Shown: piece after piece, positions 24,648 to 33,430 of the stretch | Numbering within the stretch: position 1 is the stretch's first letter | Layout: each line of letters starts with the position of its first letter | Assembly (NCBI GenBank): GCA_020310875.1 | Contig: MU260053.1 | Location: forward strand, 257,501-321,500 | Length of the DNA stretch: 64,000 bases | Direction: 5' to 3' | From: Ceratopteris richardii | Taxonomy: Eukaryota; Streptophyta; Polypodiopsida; Polypodiales; Pteridaceae | Made by a program: the position numbers and the translations under genes | The notes under the pieces: generated by a model | What the model was told of the DNA's origin: nothing | What the model saw: only the letters and a program-made list of their open reading frames with translations | Database searches by the model: none

Positions 24648-25520
24648 CTACGGAGCTAGTTTCAGATCAAGGAGTTCATTTTATCAACCAAATCATTCAA
24701 AGATTGACTCATCAATTGACCTTATTATCAAGAAGATCCAAAACTCTGATGGTCTTGGTTTCACAATTTTTTTTTTGCCTGGCTTAGAAAGCGTACATTC
24801 AGTTTGAGAAAGCATTAGACTCCCTCATGGAGTGAGAATTTTAGAACCTAGTTACTAGACGATTGTATTACGTAACCTTCCACTCCATAGACATAGTCAA
24901 ATAATAGAGGATTCACTATTTTTTGGAGTGTACATGCATTCTTATTAAGTTAAATACATCAACAAGGAGTACCATGCCATGATGAAAGCAATTAAGCATC
25001 ACTCACCAATCGATTATAGCACTTTCTTGCTCAGTGCAGTAAATTTTGAACTATTTTCGACATCGAAATGACCCCATTGTGCAATGAAGCAGTAGCCCTA
25101 CAACAAGCACTGAAGCACTCTGCCAAGGCTTGCATTACATATCATAAAATCAGTATAGAGAGTCCATCCAAACAGATGTTTTCATCCATTTTAGTACTAC
25201 ATATGTGCAACAAGTGAAAGATAGTATAATGCCTCCTTTAACCACTTCAACCATCAAGGCCATCTAGAAAGTGCTCCACTTAAAGAGTAAAAAATGGATA
25301 CTTCAAGAAAAACCCAAGGTTCGATTCCCACATCCACCCAACGTGCAACCATTAGAACGTCTACACAAACATGACCTCTATAATCTAGGTAGTGAACTGA
25401 CATAATTTTGTTCTACAAAGTGATGATATGTGCAACCAACATCATGCTAAATACATGCTAAGAAGTCAAACAGAACAACGTTCACTTTAAGAATAGAAAA
25501 CATGAAACTATGTATATAGC

Positions 25521-25767
25521 TCAAGGAGTTACAAATTACAGCAGCAGCAGTGAATCAAGAACAACAAACTACACATGAATTTGCAAACTCAGTAACAAGA
25601 ACCTTTAGAAATCCACAAATGCAGCTCGTGCCTACAACACTAAGCTTAGGCAGCAATTCATGGATCACCTTCATGGGTGAAGACAACGATCGAAAATTTA
25701 GCTCTCATAATTAAGGAGTGTTCAAAGGTGAATACAAAACATGTACTGAAACAACGTGACATGGCCT
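25521..25767. other. Spacer after the gypsy fragment
   Basis: Contains an AGCAGCAGCAG run near 25,543 and no recognised gene. It may still belong to the decayed gypsy 3' region. Confidence 0.35.
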
Positions 25768-25945
25768 TGTTGGAGTTAGATGTCTGCGGAAGCACGCGAA
25801 GAACACAAGGAAGAAGAAGAAGCTTGGAGCACAACACACAATGCTGAATGTATTACTAGAGAATGTACAAAGATAAGTAGCCGTTAGGGCAATAAGGGTA
25901 CATACAAGCCAGGGGAAAAAAACCTCCTAAAGAAGGCAATGGTGC
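25768..25945 (-). mobile_element. Copia family A LTR fragment, minus strand
   Basis: Starts TGTTGGAGTTAGATGTCTGC and matches the family A LTR at 46,229-46,460 through CCTCCTAAAGA. No primer-site complement lies outside it, so it is a 3' LTR end or a solo LTR. Its other end is replaced by the CACTA-like sequence at about 25,946. Confidence 0.7.
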
Positions 25946-26215
25946 TAGGGAAATTGGAAAAAATTTTATACATCTTTTAGCATCACTTTATGCAATGCTT
26001 TTGCATTGCAGACATTTGCCAATGTCGCAAATCCATCTCTAACCTATGAGCAAATTATGTCGCACAAGTGACACTCTGCATCACTTATGCGATGGAACAT
26101 CTTTTATTTTTAGTGAACATCATTTATATGACACTCCATATAGGGAACATCACATGAGTAACACTTTTTATTTTTTTAAATGGGGCATTGCCATGGCCCC
26201 CATTCTCTTGTAGTG
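25946..26215 (-). mobile_element. Possible CACTA-type DNA transposon terminus
   Basis: On the minus strand the sequence begins at 26,215 with CACTACAAGAGAATGGGGGC. That is the type of end used by plant CACTA (En/Spm) elements (CACTACAAGAAA-like). Inside it, CATCAC, GACACTC and ATGAGTAACAC words repeat irregularly, like the subterminal repeats of that superfamily. I did not find a matching opposite terminus or a transposase, so this would be a fragment or a small non-autonomous copy. Confidence 0.35.
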
Positions 26216-26755
26216 GTGCAATCAATTTTCCACATCAAGGTATTGGCCATGGCTCAAAGCAATGATGTATTCTATATGTTGGCTATTGAAGATAAGTTGG
26301 ATGGTACTAATTACCCATTGTGAGCATATATGATGCATAATGTATTGGTAGGAAAAAGACTGTGGAATGTCGTGCAAGGAGTTGAAAAATGTCCTAATAC
26401 ACCTGCAAATATGATTATTGAAGGTGATGCAGATGGTGTTGAAGATGATGATTTTCAATTTCTTGGTTGTGTGATGGTTCCTGTTGAACCTAATGTATAG
26501 AAATTTCATTGGGATGGTAAAAATGCACAAGCACATGTATTGATAGCTTTGTTTTTCAAACATGCCATTATCCCTCACATTTGCTCGTGCAAGATAGCAA
26601 AATATGCTTGGGATACTGTTACAACATTGTACCAAGCAAGGAATAAGGCCCATGCTGCTTACCTCCAAAAACAATTGGAGAGTGATTATATAAATGGAGG
26701 AGATTCAATGGAGAGTTTTTTTGACAAAGATCAAATATTTGAATACAGGAAGTAA
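26216..26755 (+). mobile_element. Copia family A gag fragment, + strand
   Basis: Starts in the leader just before the gag start (CATCAAGGTATTGGCCATGG) and encodes gag near 26,250-26,750 (SNDVFYMLAIEDKLDGTNYP; later LYQARNKAHAAYLQKQLESD). It is opposite in orientation to the LTR fragment 270 bp to its left, so the two are separate pieces. It stops before the zinc knuckle. Broken. Confidence 0.75.
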
Positions 26756-27874
26756 ATGTGACTTACTCCTAGATTAATAATCTAGAGATTTATGTTTTAG
26801 ATTGGATAACTAGGAGTGGAACTACCCTATTAAAGGTAATACGAAGATTCAAGATTCATAATGGTTAGATTGAGTCCCACCTAAGGACTCAAGGAGAGAA
26901 GTTATTATACCTACTTTCATTAATGATCTTTGACTAGACTAGGAGTTCTAGTAGTTGACATAAGAGAGTTCAAAAATAGAATGATGAATTTCACTTTAAA
27001 ATCTGAAGAGATAGGGATATATATGATAGTAGGAGCATCAATCTCTTACTTGATGTTTTTTCATGAGGATGATGACTTATCACCATTTACAAAGATTCGT
27101 ACTCCATGATTATGTGAGTATAAAAAGGAATGCTTCTTCATTTGAATGAAAACCAAGGCAATAGAAATGATTTTGGTGCGCATTTGAGTGCAAAAGAGGC
27201 TCTTCCAAAGGATTTAGTCCACCTTATGCATAAATGACAAACCAAGTTTTGTTTGGATAATAAGATGTGGAGAATTCATTTTTTACCAATAAATTCTTAT
27301 ATGTGAATTAAGTTGATGGATTTGCATAGAAATAAGGATACTTTAGGTCAAAATCATTACTTGTGAATATAATCAAGGCTTGGGGAACACCTAGAGGGGT
27401 TTGAAAACATTTTTCTATAATAAAGATGATTGTACATTTTATTATCTCCACAAAGTAAATGTTAAGATTACCCAACTTGACTTTTGATAATTATGTTTAT
27501 ATAAGGAATTGAACATCATATTTTACGGATTTTAGGTCAGCTTGCTGATCTCTCATATTATGGGGGTGATAGTTGGGAGTTAGATGTATATTGGAGAGAA
27601 TGTAGACTCTTTACAGATGGTTTTCCAAATCTTAGAGACTTTCTTTGGGAATTCTTAGATGAAGTATAAGGAGAAGCACTTCATGGAGATGACTATGTAC
27701 TTTTAGTAAATGGGGTTGAATAGGAGCAACTAAATTATTCTCTTTATTCTCTTGTATTATGCCTTCCAATGCCATTGTTGAAATGCCATTGTTGAAATGC
27801 CATTGTTGAAGACAAAAAAAGTAGGAGGGAATGAGTGATGTATGTGAGCAACATATCAAGGGGAATGGTGAGTG

Positions 27875-27875
<1 letters not shown>
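26756..27875. other. Unassigned sequence before the TA microsatellite
   Basis: About 1.1 kb of AT-rich sequence with no recognised protein or repeat family, apart from the 14-bp minisatellite at 27,769-27,810. Confidence 0.4.
27769..27810. repeat. 14-bp minisatellite, three perfect copies
   Basis: ATGCCATTGTTGAA is repeated three times without a mismatch. Confidence 0.9.

Positions 27876-27931
<56 letters not shown>
27876..27931. repeat. (TA)n microsatellite
   Basis: About 28 uninterrupted TA dinucleotides. Apparent open frames reading YIYIYI across it are repeat translations, not genes. Confidence 0.97.
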
Positions 27932-27935
<4 letters not shown>

Positions 27936-28134
27936 GAAGAGATGGGCGGATAGAATCAAAACTATAATGCATATAGGTTCACTGAGTGGGGCATATAACT
28001 ATAATCTCCCATGGAGGCAAAAAAAAAGTGGTGATTTGTATAAGAGAGTTTCAAAGTGTGAGACCAATGAAAACGCCACCCAAGCTACCAAAATTCCGTT
28101 CCACGGTAGAAATACTTATAACTATGGACAAATG

Positions 28135-28230
28135 CTATAAAAAAATACCACTTCATTTGAGAAAAAATGATTATAAAGGAATACTACTGCATTTGAAAAA
28201 AAGCTATAAAGAAATACTACTGCGTTTGCA
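28135..28230. repeat. ~34-bp degenerate tandem repeat
   Basis: Three units with the core CTATAAA-AAATAC-ACT-CATTTGA are seen in succession. Confidence 0.55.
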
Positions 28231-28325
28231 TTTTGACGGGTGGCCGTGCCCTTCAAAATTGAAGGTCGAATTAAGACACATTTTTAGTTTTCTTTATGAA
28301 GTGATGCTTAAAATGTTAATCCTAT

Positions 28326-28482
28326 CCAGCTGGCATGGTTTAGTGGATGTGTCTTGTATTCCTAGGTAGATGATCAAGGTTCAAGTCCCGCTTAGGGTTG
28401 GATGCCTCAGAGTCCCTCAAGATGGGTGCCGCTACCTTATGAGGTCAGGTGTGTGTCTTTCCAATTCATTGTACTCTAAAAA
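28326..28482 (+). mobile_element. tRNA-derived SINE, copy 1
   Basis: Shows a good RNA polymerase III A box (TGGTTTAGTGG, 28,336-28,346) and B box (GGTTCAAGTCC, 28,378-28,388) with tRNA-like spacing, a body of about 100 bp, and an A-rich tail near 28,478. It is flanked by near-identical 16-bp repeats, AAAATGTTAATCCTAT at 28,310 and AAAATGTTAACCTTAT at 28,483. These read as target duplications with two later mutations. Confidence 0.82.
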
Positions 28483-28542
28483 AAAATGTTAACCTTATTT
28501 TATGATTTAAAATGGCGAAAATGGGTAATAGTGCATCAAAAT

Positions 28543-28684
28543 GGTGTGGCTGATTCAACTTCTTCTGTTAGGTAGTTGGCTAGGGTTCAAGTCCTCCCAA
28601 GGAATGGACGAGTGTCTCTTTAAGTCATCCATATTTTATGATGGGTGTGTGAGTGTGTTTTCAATTTCTCTTGTATAAAAAAAA
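28543..28684 (+). mobile_element. tRNA-derived SINE, copy 2
   Basis: B box GGTTCAAGTCC at 28,584-28,594 and an A tail at 28,677-28,684, with a body length similar to copy 1. The A box is weak. The flanks GGTAATAGTGCATCAA and GGTAGAACTCCATCAA may be a decayed target duplication. Same orientation as copies 1 and 3. Confidence 0.65.
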
Positions 28685-28770
28685 GGTAGAACTCCATCAA
28701 CCCTCTCTAACTTGGCTCTAATATTTACGGCTCTTTCCTTACATCACTCACTCGCAAAGCTCACTCTACT

Positions 28771-29020
28771 GTTCACATCTCGTTGTTTTAGTGATTGAAT
28801 CTTTGGTCTTTTGAGGCAGAGGTCCAGAGTTCAATCCTCGGGCTGGACATGTAATATCTTTGACTAGTTTAAAACAGTTGAAACCAGTTGTAATCTTATC
28901 TGACCCTTACTTTGTGAGATACGATGAGTCCCACAAGTGCTATGCCCATTCACATATACAATTGTTCTTTCAAAGTTAAAACTTGAGAGAATAGACGCTT
29001 GCCAAACTTCCATAAAAAAA
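28771..29020 (+). mobile_element. tRNA-derived SINE, copy 3, with perfect target duplication
   Basis: An A-box-like GTTTTAGTGATTG near 28,786 and B box AGTTCAATCC at 28,828-28,837 are followed by a body and A tail ending near 29,023. The 15-bp AAAGCTCACTCTACT stands at 28,756-28,770 and again at 29,021-29,035, a perfect target duplication. The body is longer than copies 1 and 2 (about 250 bp), so it may be another SINE subfamily. It lies about 670 bp upstream of the CDT1 start codon. Confidence 0.82.
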
Positions 29021-29091
29021 AAAGCTCACTCTACTTACATATTCACATAGTTCTCAATAGTCTATAATGTTTAAACGATGTGAATTCTCAA

Positions 29092-29160
29092 GAGCTCACT
29101 TTGTGCGTTCTAAAGAGTTCACTATGTGCGTTCTAAAGAGTTCACTATGTGAGCTCTCAA
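29092..29160. repeat. 23-bp minisatellite, three copies
   Basis: The unit GAG-TCACT-TGTGCGTTCTAAA is repeated three times, with GAGCTC words at both edges. It lies upstream of the CDT1 promoter. Confidence 0.85.
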
Positions 29161-29220
29161 GAGCATATCGTGCATTTTTATTTGTTATGTGTCTCAAGAG
29201 GGTCCCAAAGGCATTTTCTT

Positions 29221-29313
29221 GTAGAAAAATCTCTCAAAATGATTGTACTCTTTTGTAGAAAAATCTCTCAAAATGGTTGCACTTTTATGTAGAAAAGTCT
29301 CCCAAAACTGTCG
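29221..29313. repeat. 34-bp minisatellite, 2.7 copies
   Basis: The unit begins GTAGAAAAATCTCTCAAAAT; two full copies and a partial third are present. Confidence 0.85.
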
Positions 29314-29415
29314 ATTGTTTAGTAAGCAAATGAATTCTCTCTAATGGTTCTAAATTCATCGGAGTGATCTTTTATCCATATATTGACCGTCCGGTCCGCC
29401 AAGCCCCAATGTGAA

Positions 29416-29423
29416 AACGGTCA
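29416..29423 (+). promoter_or_regulatory. MSA-like element (AACGGTCA)
   Basis: Fits the core and right side of the mitosis-specific activator consensus bound by three-repeat MYB proteins in plants; the left side of the consensus is not matched. Weak on its own. Confidence 0.3.
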
Positions 29424-29445
29424 TGGCAAAAGCTTTTTCTAAATT

Positions 29446-29454
29446 TTAGGGTTT
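29446..29454 (+). promoter_or_regulatory. Telo-box (TTAGGGTTT) upstream of CDT1
   Basis: Perfect reverse complement of AAACCCTAA, a short interstitial telomere motif. In plants it is common near transcription starts of genes active in dividing cells. It lies 240 bp before the CDT1 ATG and 74 bp before the E2F-like site. Confidence 0.6.
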
Positions 29455-29527
29455 ATTTCTGATAAAGTGCAAACGGACAAATGACGAGGCAGCTTTGGAC
29501 GAATCATCAGTTCTCCCGCTATTTCCA

Positions 29528-29535
29528 TTTCCCGG
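29528..29535 (+). promoter_or_regulatory. E2F-binding site (TTTCCCGG) upstream of CDT1
   Basis: Matches the plant E2F consensus WTTSSCSS at every position, 159 bp before the ATG. CDT1 genes are known E2F/RBR targets expressed at G1/S, so the site fits the gene. Binding is inferred, not shown. Confidence 0.6.
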
Positions 29536-29592
29536 GCTTTTATGCCCGACAAGTTCATGAGCCTTCCATCGCCGCAGGTTTGCTTATGCGGG

Positions 29593-29594
<2 letters not shown>

Positions 29595-29663
<69 letters not shown>
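29595..29663. repeat. (TC)n then (CA)n microsatellite in the CDT1 leader
   Basis: About 26 TC units run directly into about 9 CA units, ending 30 bp before the CDT1 ATG. CT-rich leaders are common in plant genes. The tract is also open in the CDT1 reading frame (SLSLSL...HTHTHT), which leaves the exact start codon open. Confidence 0.95.
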
Positions 29664-29693
29664 GAGCAGAAGTGTAGGAGGATCTATCGTGTC

Positions 29694-32600
29694 ATGGAGC
29701 TTCGGTCAAGAAAGGAGGCTTCTCTGCAGAAGGGGCAGGCTACTCTTGGATTTCGAACTGTCAAGAAGGCTCATCAGGTTCTTGACAAAGATCTGCCCAG
29801 CGGCAGCAAGACGCGGCGTTTTTCAGCCGGGTAAAATTCTTCTCCAATGCTTGTTTTGTTGTACTTTTTGTAAGGCCCGACTCATAATCTTCATGGTTAG
29901 CCTTGATTTAGCCATTCATTAATTTGACACTTTTTAGCATTCATGTTCTTCCAATCGCTGCAGTCCCAGGAAGGTTTTCTTGGACATATAGATCTACAGA
30001 TCTGTCTGCTTAAACGTCGTCCTTCGCACTGTGAAGATTCATCTTCATCGTTTTCTGACCTCTTGACAAGGCACATTAGCACATAGCTCACGCGTATAGA
30101 CAGCCGAATTGTACGCATGCATCGAGTGTTAGTGCATGTGCTGCCTCTTTGTGTTATTATGGTGTATAGGGATGAAGTTATACCGCGGGTTTTACTCCTT
30201 TCAGTGAATCTTGTCATACTTTGTTAAAATGATCGTTCTACACCGTTTAGGGGTGCTTTTTGCCGAACTCTACCTGAAATTGTTTCCTCTTCTATTAGGA
30301 CGTCGAATGAAGTGCCTCCCTCTTGGCCACCTGTGTGTGACACGCATGAATCAGATCATGCCGGAAGAAAGCTTCCTGAGAAGTAAGCAATAACTCTCTA
30401 CTAGTTCGTCGTATTCTTTTTTCTCGGGTTTTGATCTGTGATTAACGTGTTATTTTCCTGAAGGTTGCATCTTCTTGAAGACATGTACTACTCGATGGAA
30501 GCTGCTATCAGCCTTCTTAATATACGGAGGGATATTTGTACGTTCTCCAAAGTCTCTGCAGCTGTGGAAAGTTCTACGCACCGGTACTAATTATGCCCTT
30601 GTAATGGGGAAACATGATCATGTCTTCTGAGTCGATCTTTTAACTTACATTGCTGTCACACTGCATGTTTTCTGTCCTTCTATAGTCGGTTCCTTCGTAG
30701 TCATCTGGCCCAGATTAAGTATATACTTCAAGAGGCAATGCAAGTAGAAGAATACATGTCCTGGAACGTGGAGACCCAAACATCTCAGAGGGATCTTCGT
30801 ATCAAAATGCATCCAGTTTTGAGGAATAATAATGATGCTTCTCAGAGATCGAAGTCCCCCCACAAGCACGCAGAAATGTTGATCAGGCGGCAAGAGTTTC
30901 ACCGACGCCTTTCTGACTTCTACCTCGCAAATCAGGAGGTACTCTTTTCACTTCGACAATTCCGTACTCTAGAGTCGTACCTAGGCTACGTTACACTGAA
31001 TTTCTTGGCTTGTATCATTGCACAGGGAAATGTGCCGGAAGCTCCTCTCTTCGGTGAGGAAGAAATTTCTATTCGTCTCAAGCCGGAAGCCAAGTTGGAA
31101 CCTAGGTCGCATGTCCATCTCTCCGTGGCCCTGTCTGAAATTACGGACAATGTAAGATTCGATGCAATAATGGCATTGATCATTTATGTCAGTCTGTTCA
31201 TATGTAATTCTATGGCGATTCATATGCAGGAAAAGGCTGTTCTATCTGAGATGTCTCCGATGGGTAAGGTTCTCGAGGATGATAATGAAGGTGCGCCGAA
31301 TATCGATGGGTGCGAACCTGTCACTCTTCCAGTGGCTTTTGAAATGAGCCAACTGAAGAAGTTTCCTAGGTCCCCTTCCAAATTACGGCATCAACAGAGG
31401 GTGTCGCCAGTTCCGCAATATAGTTCGCTGTTCCACTTGCCACCTCCTTTTAAACCTTATTTTTCGGCCAGAAAACGAATCAGTATTGAAACTGATAACA
31501 GCGATAAAATGACAGAAGTACGCTCAGGGTCTTCTCTAAGCATTATCGATGTCAAGCCACATTTCTCCTTGAAGAAATGCAAGGGTATAGCCAGTAACGT
31601 TGCCCCAGCTACACCTTCGAAGTTATTTCTCCGAAATATAGAGTGCGAAGAAACCTCGAGCTCTGAGTCTCCATTATCACAATATCAAGCAGTAACAGCG
31701 CCAGGGCCGGCTTTGACGTCGCCCCTATCGTCTCCACTTCCTAACAGTTCCACCACAATGCCAGAACAAAGTCGAACTCCGGTCCCTGATGAACGCCTAG
31801 CATCTCCATGTGTAACGCTTGCAAGCACCCCTGCTGCACGCCTAGCATCTCCATCTGTAACGCTTGCAAGCACCCCTGACCAGGCCGTATTTACACCTGC
31901 AGCACATGCTACTCCTACGATTACTGTTAAAGGTGCTGAAAACAGATCTGCAAGACATCGCAAGCAAGCTATCATTAAGTCTTTAAGATTTGGCACACCT
32001 ACGAAACATGTCGTACTTGAACAGACTCCCACACCACTGAATGCCCTTACAGATGCTATATCATCCCCTCTCAAGACTCCAGTGAAAAGGTCTGGTCCCA
32101 ATGTGAATAGAGCCCTTCTGTTCAGTTCCCCAATCCGGAAAAGCAAAGGTAGACCAGTTTTTGAAGATGATGGGGGGGCCGTATGCAAGCGTCCGAGACA
32201 GTGTTCTCCTCCTGAAGCCACAGTGCCTGTTCCTGTGGAAGTTATGAATCAAGCCGAGAACTCTGGACCTCGAGATATGAAGGGTTGTACTGAAGATTTT
32301 GTTGATTTGACTTCCATAAGTGGTGCGGATAAGCTATCAGCATCTGATATGGAGGTTCTGAAGTGCTTGCCGCAGGAGTTGCTGAATGATGTGAGAATTT
32401 TCTCTGGATTTGGCACGTCATTTTTTTTTCATGTATTCACATGTGAAGTTTTGTCTATCCACTCTAGTACGTATGGAGTGGAGTCTGAGTTGCGTTTAAC
32501 GAAGAAAGCTGGATTTATGGCTCCTTGTTGCATGGCCATCTGGGCTGTGACTACGTGCTTCAAATCTTACTAGCATGTTGTTGCTGCACTAAATTTAAAT

Positions 32601-33354
32601 TCGGATCAAATCCCTGCTCCCTGGAATTGTTTAGTTGAATTAGCCTTGAACTACTTTAAGTAATTCGAAATACACAGCATTATGTGCTCTATGATTCAAT
32701 GTCAACCACTTGTTAGTAAACAACATGACATCAGCGTTGGGCGAATTCAACTTTATCTCTGAAATCCTCCTTTCTATTTCGATCCAGGTGCAAGCAAAGG
32801 AAAGAAGGCTGCTCGAAGACCAGCGTTTAGGGGTTGAGAAGGCCAGAAGAAGACAGCAATTAGTAGCAGGTTTGCCGAAGCTCTTCAATAATGTGCGACT
32901 TATCTTTCAGTCGGAAAGCCGGACTGTTATTGCATGCAGAGACCTAACAAAGATGGTTCTTTCATCACTTCCTGATGTTACTGATCAAAGTAATCAACAC
33001 ATTCTCTTGTTACTAACATTTTGAGCACAATGCCATTGTGTTAAATGTTACTGGCTTGAGTAACACTTAATTCTTGAAACTAAGAACGTGTTTTTGTGAT
33101 GCAGGTGAAGTAGTGGAGCAATTGGGATTGCTTGTGGAATTAGCACCTGAATGGATCTCTGTCAATCAGTCATTAACTGGTGATTCAATATATAGGTAAT
33201 TGAATATAAAACATTACCGTTGACTTTAGTTTCTCAGAAAAGAATTCATGATAGTCATTTCTAAACTTTGAACCCTATTTGTGCGGTGTGTTGCAGGATC
33301 AATAAGAATGCTAACATGAGAGCTATCTCGAAGGCTCTTATCGATGCTAAATGA
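29694..33354 (+). CDS. CDT1: DNA replication licensing factor CDT1 (nine exons)
   Basis: CDT1 works with ORC and CDC6 in the nucleus to load the MCM2-7 helicase on origins in G1. I place the exons at 29694-29830, 30299-30382, 30464-30583, 30686-30938, 31026-31151, 31230-32390, 32788-32989, 33105-33195 and 33297-33354. All introns are GT-AG and phases agree, giving 743 residues. The central winged-helix (geminin-binding type) domain is about residues 71-240, with LPEKLHLLEDMYYSMEAAI and HRRFLRSHLAQIKYIL. The MCM-binding C-terminal winged helix is about 611-743, with RRRQQLVAGLPKLFNNV and LAPEWIS. Between them is a Ser/Pro-rich linker with many S/T-P pairs (possible CDK sites), a basic KRPR at 560-563, and a duplicated 15-residue unit at 429-458. 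The start at 29,694 is the first ATG after the microsatellite; an in-frame ATG at 29,481 is the alternative. Near residue 20, QATLGFRTVKK only partly resembles a PCNA-binding box. The domain content is unambiguous; exon ends are read by eye. Confidence 0.92.
31794..31883 (+). repeat. CDT1: 45-nt in-frame tandem duplication inside CDT1
   Basis: Positions 31,794-31,838 and 31,839-31,883 differ at a few bases only and encode RLASPCVTLASTPAA and RLASPSVTLASTPDQ. Each copy adds an SP and a TP site to the linker, so the duplication may change the number of kinase targets. Confidence 0.9.
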
Positions 33355-33424
33355 TGAACCTGGGACTTTTGTTTGTTTGTCCCTGGCAGGACTCAGAGTT
33401 GGTTACAGTAAAAAAATTAATCTG

Positions 33425-33430
33425 AATAAA
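33425..33430 (+). terminator. Poly(A) signal of CDT1 (AATAAA)
   Basis: Canonical AATAAA 71 bases past the CDT1 stop codon, followed by T-rich sequence. It is the only perfect hexamer close behind the gene. Confidence 0.55.

Larger units (their letters stand above)
20481..25520 (+). mobile_element. Ty3/gypsy fragment, + strand, split by a nested element, broken
   Basis: Left part (20,481-22,067): RT palm/thumb-like sequence near 20,700 (HQLELCFEKCKEF), RNase H-like FVDASHIAFG near 21,070, further RNase H sequence near 21,340-21,400 and integrase near 21,940-22,000 (YILVSTNYNTNWVEAQAL). Right part (24,648-25,520): integrase core continues with ELVSDQGVHFINQIIQRL. The two parts are separated exactly by the LTR element at 22,068-24,647 and share its target duplication. 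Gag, protease and LTRs are not visible. Many breaks; clearly older than its insertion. Confidence 0.75.

Noticed and set aside
25318-25328. A perfect Pol III B box (GGTTCGATTCC) suggesting a tRNA or SINE
   Set aside because: No A box at the right distance, no A tail and no target duplication; it lies in the decayed gypsy 3' region and is best read as chance.
27835-28140. Open frames containing YIYIYI
   Set aside because: They translate the TA microsatellite and have no other support.
29736-29768. A PCNA-binding degron (PIP box) at the CDT1 N-terminus
   Set aside because: QATLGFRTVKK has the Q and L positions but not the paired aromatic residues of the consensus, so it was not annotated as a site.
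31685-32221. A 178-codon open frame on the minus strand inside CDT1
   Set aside because: It is antisense to a well-supported exon and matches no known family.
30738-32573. A single-exon 611-codon gene
   Set aside because: It is the middle of CDT1: the frame reads through two short introns and past a splice donor at 32,391, and it lacks both ends of the conserved domains.
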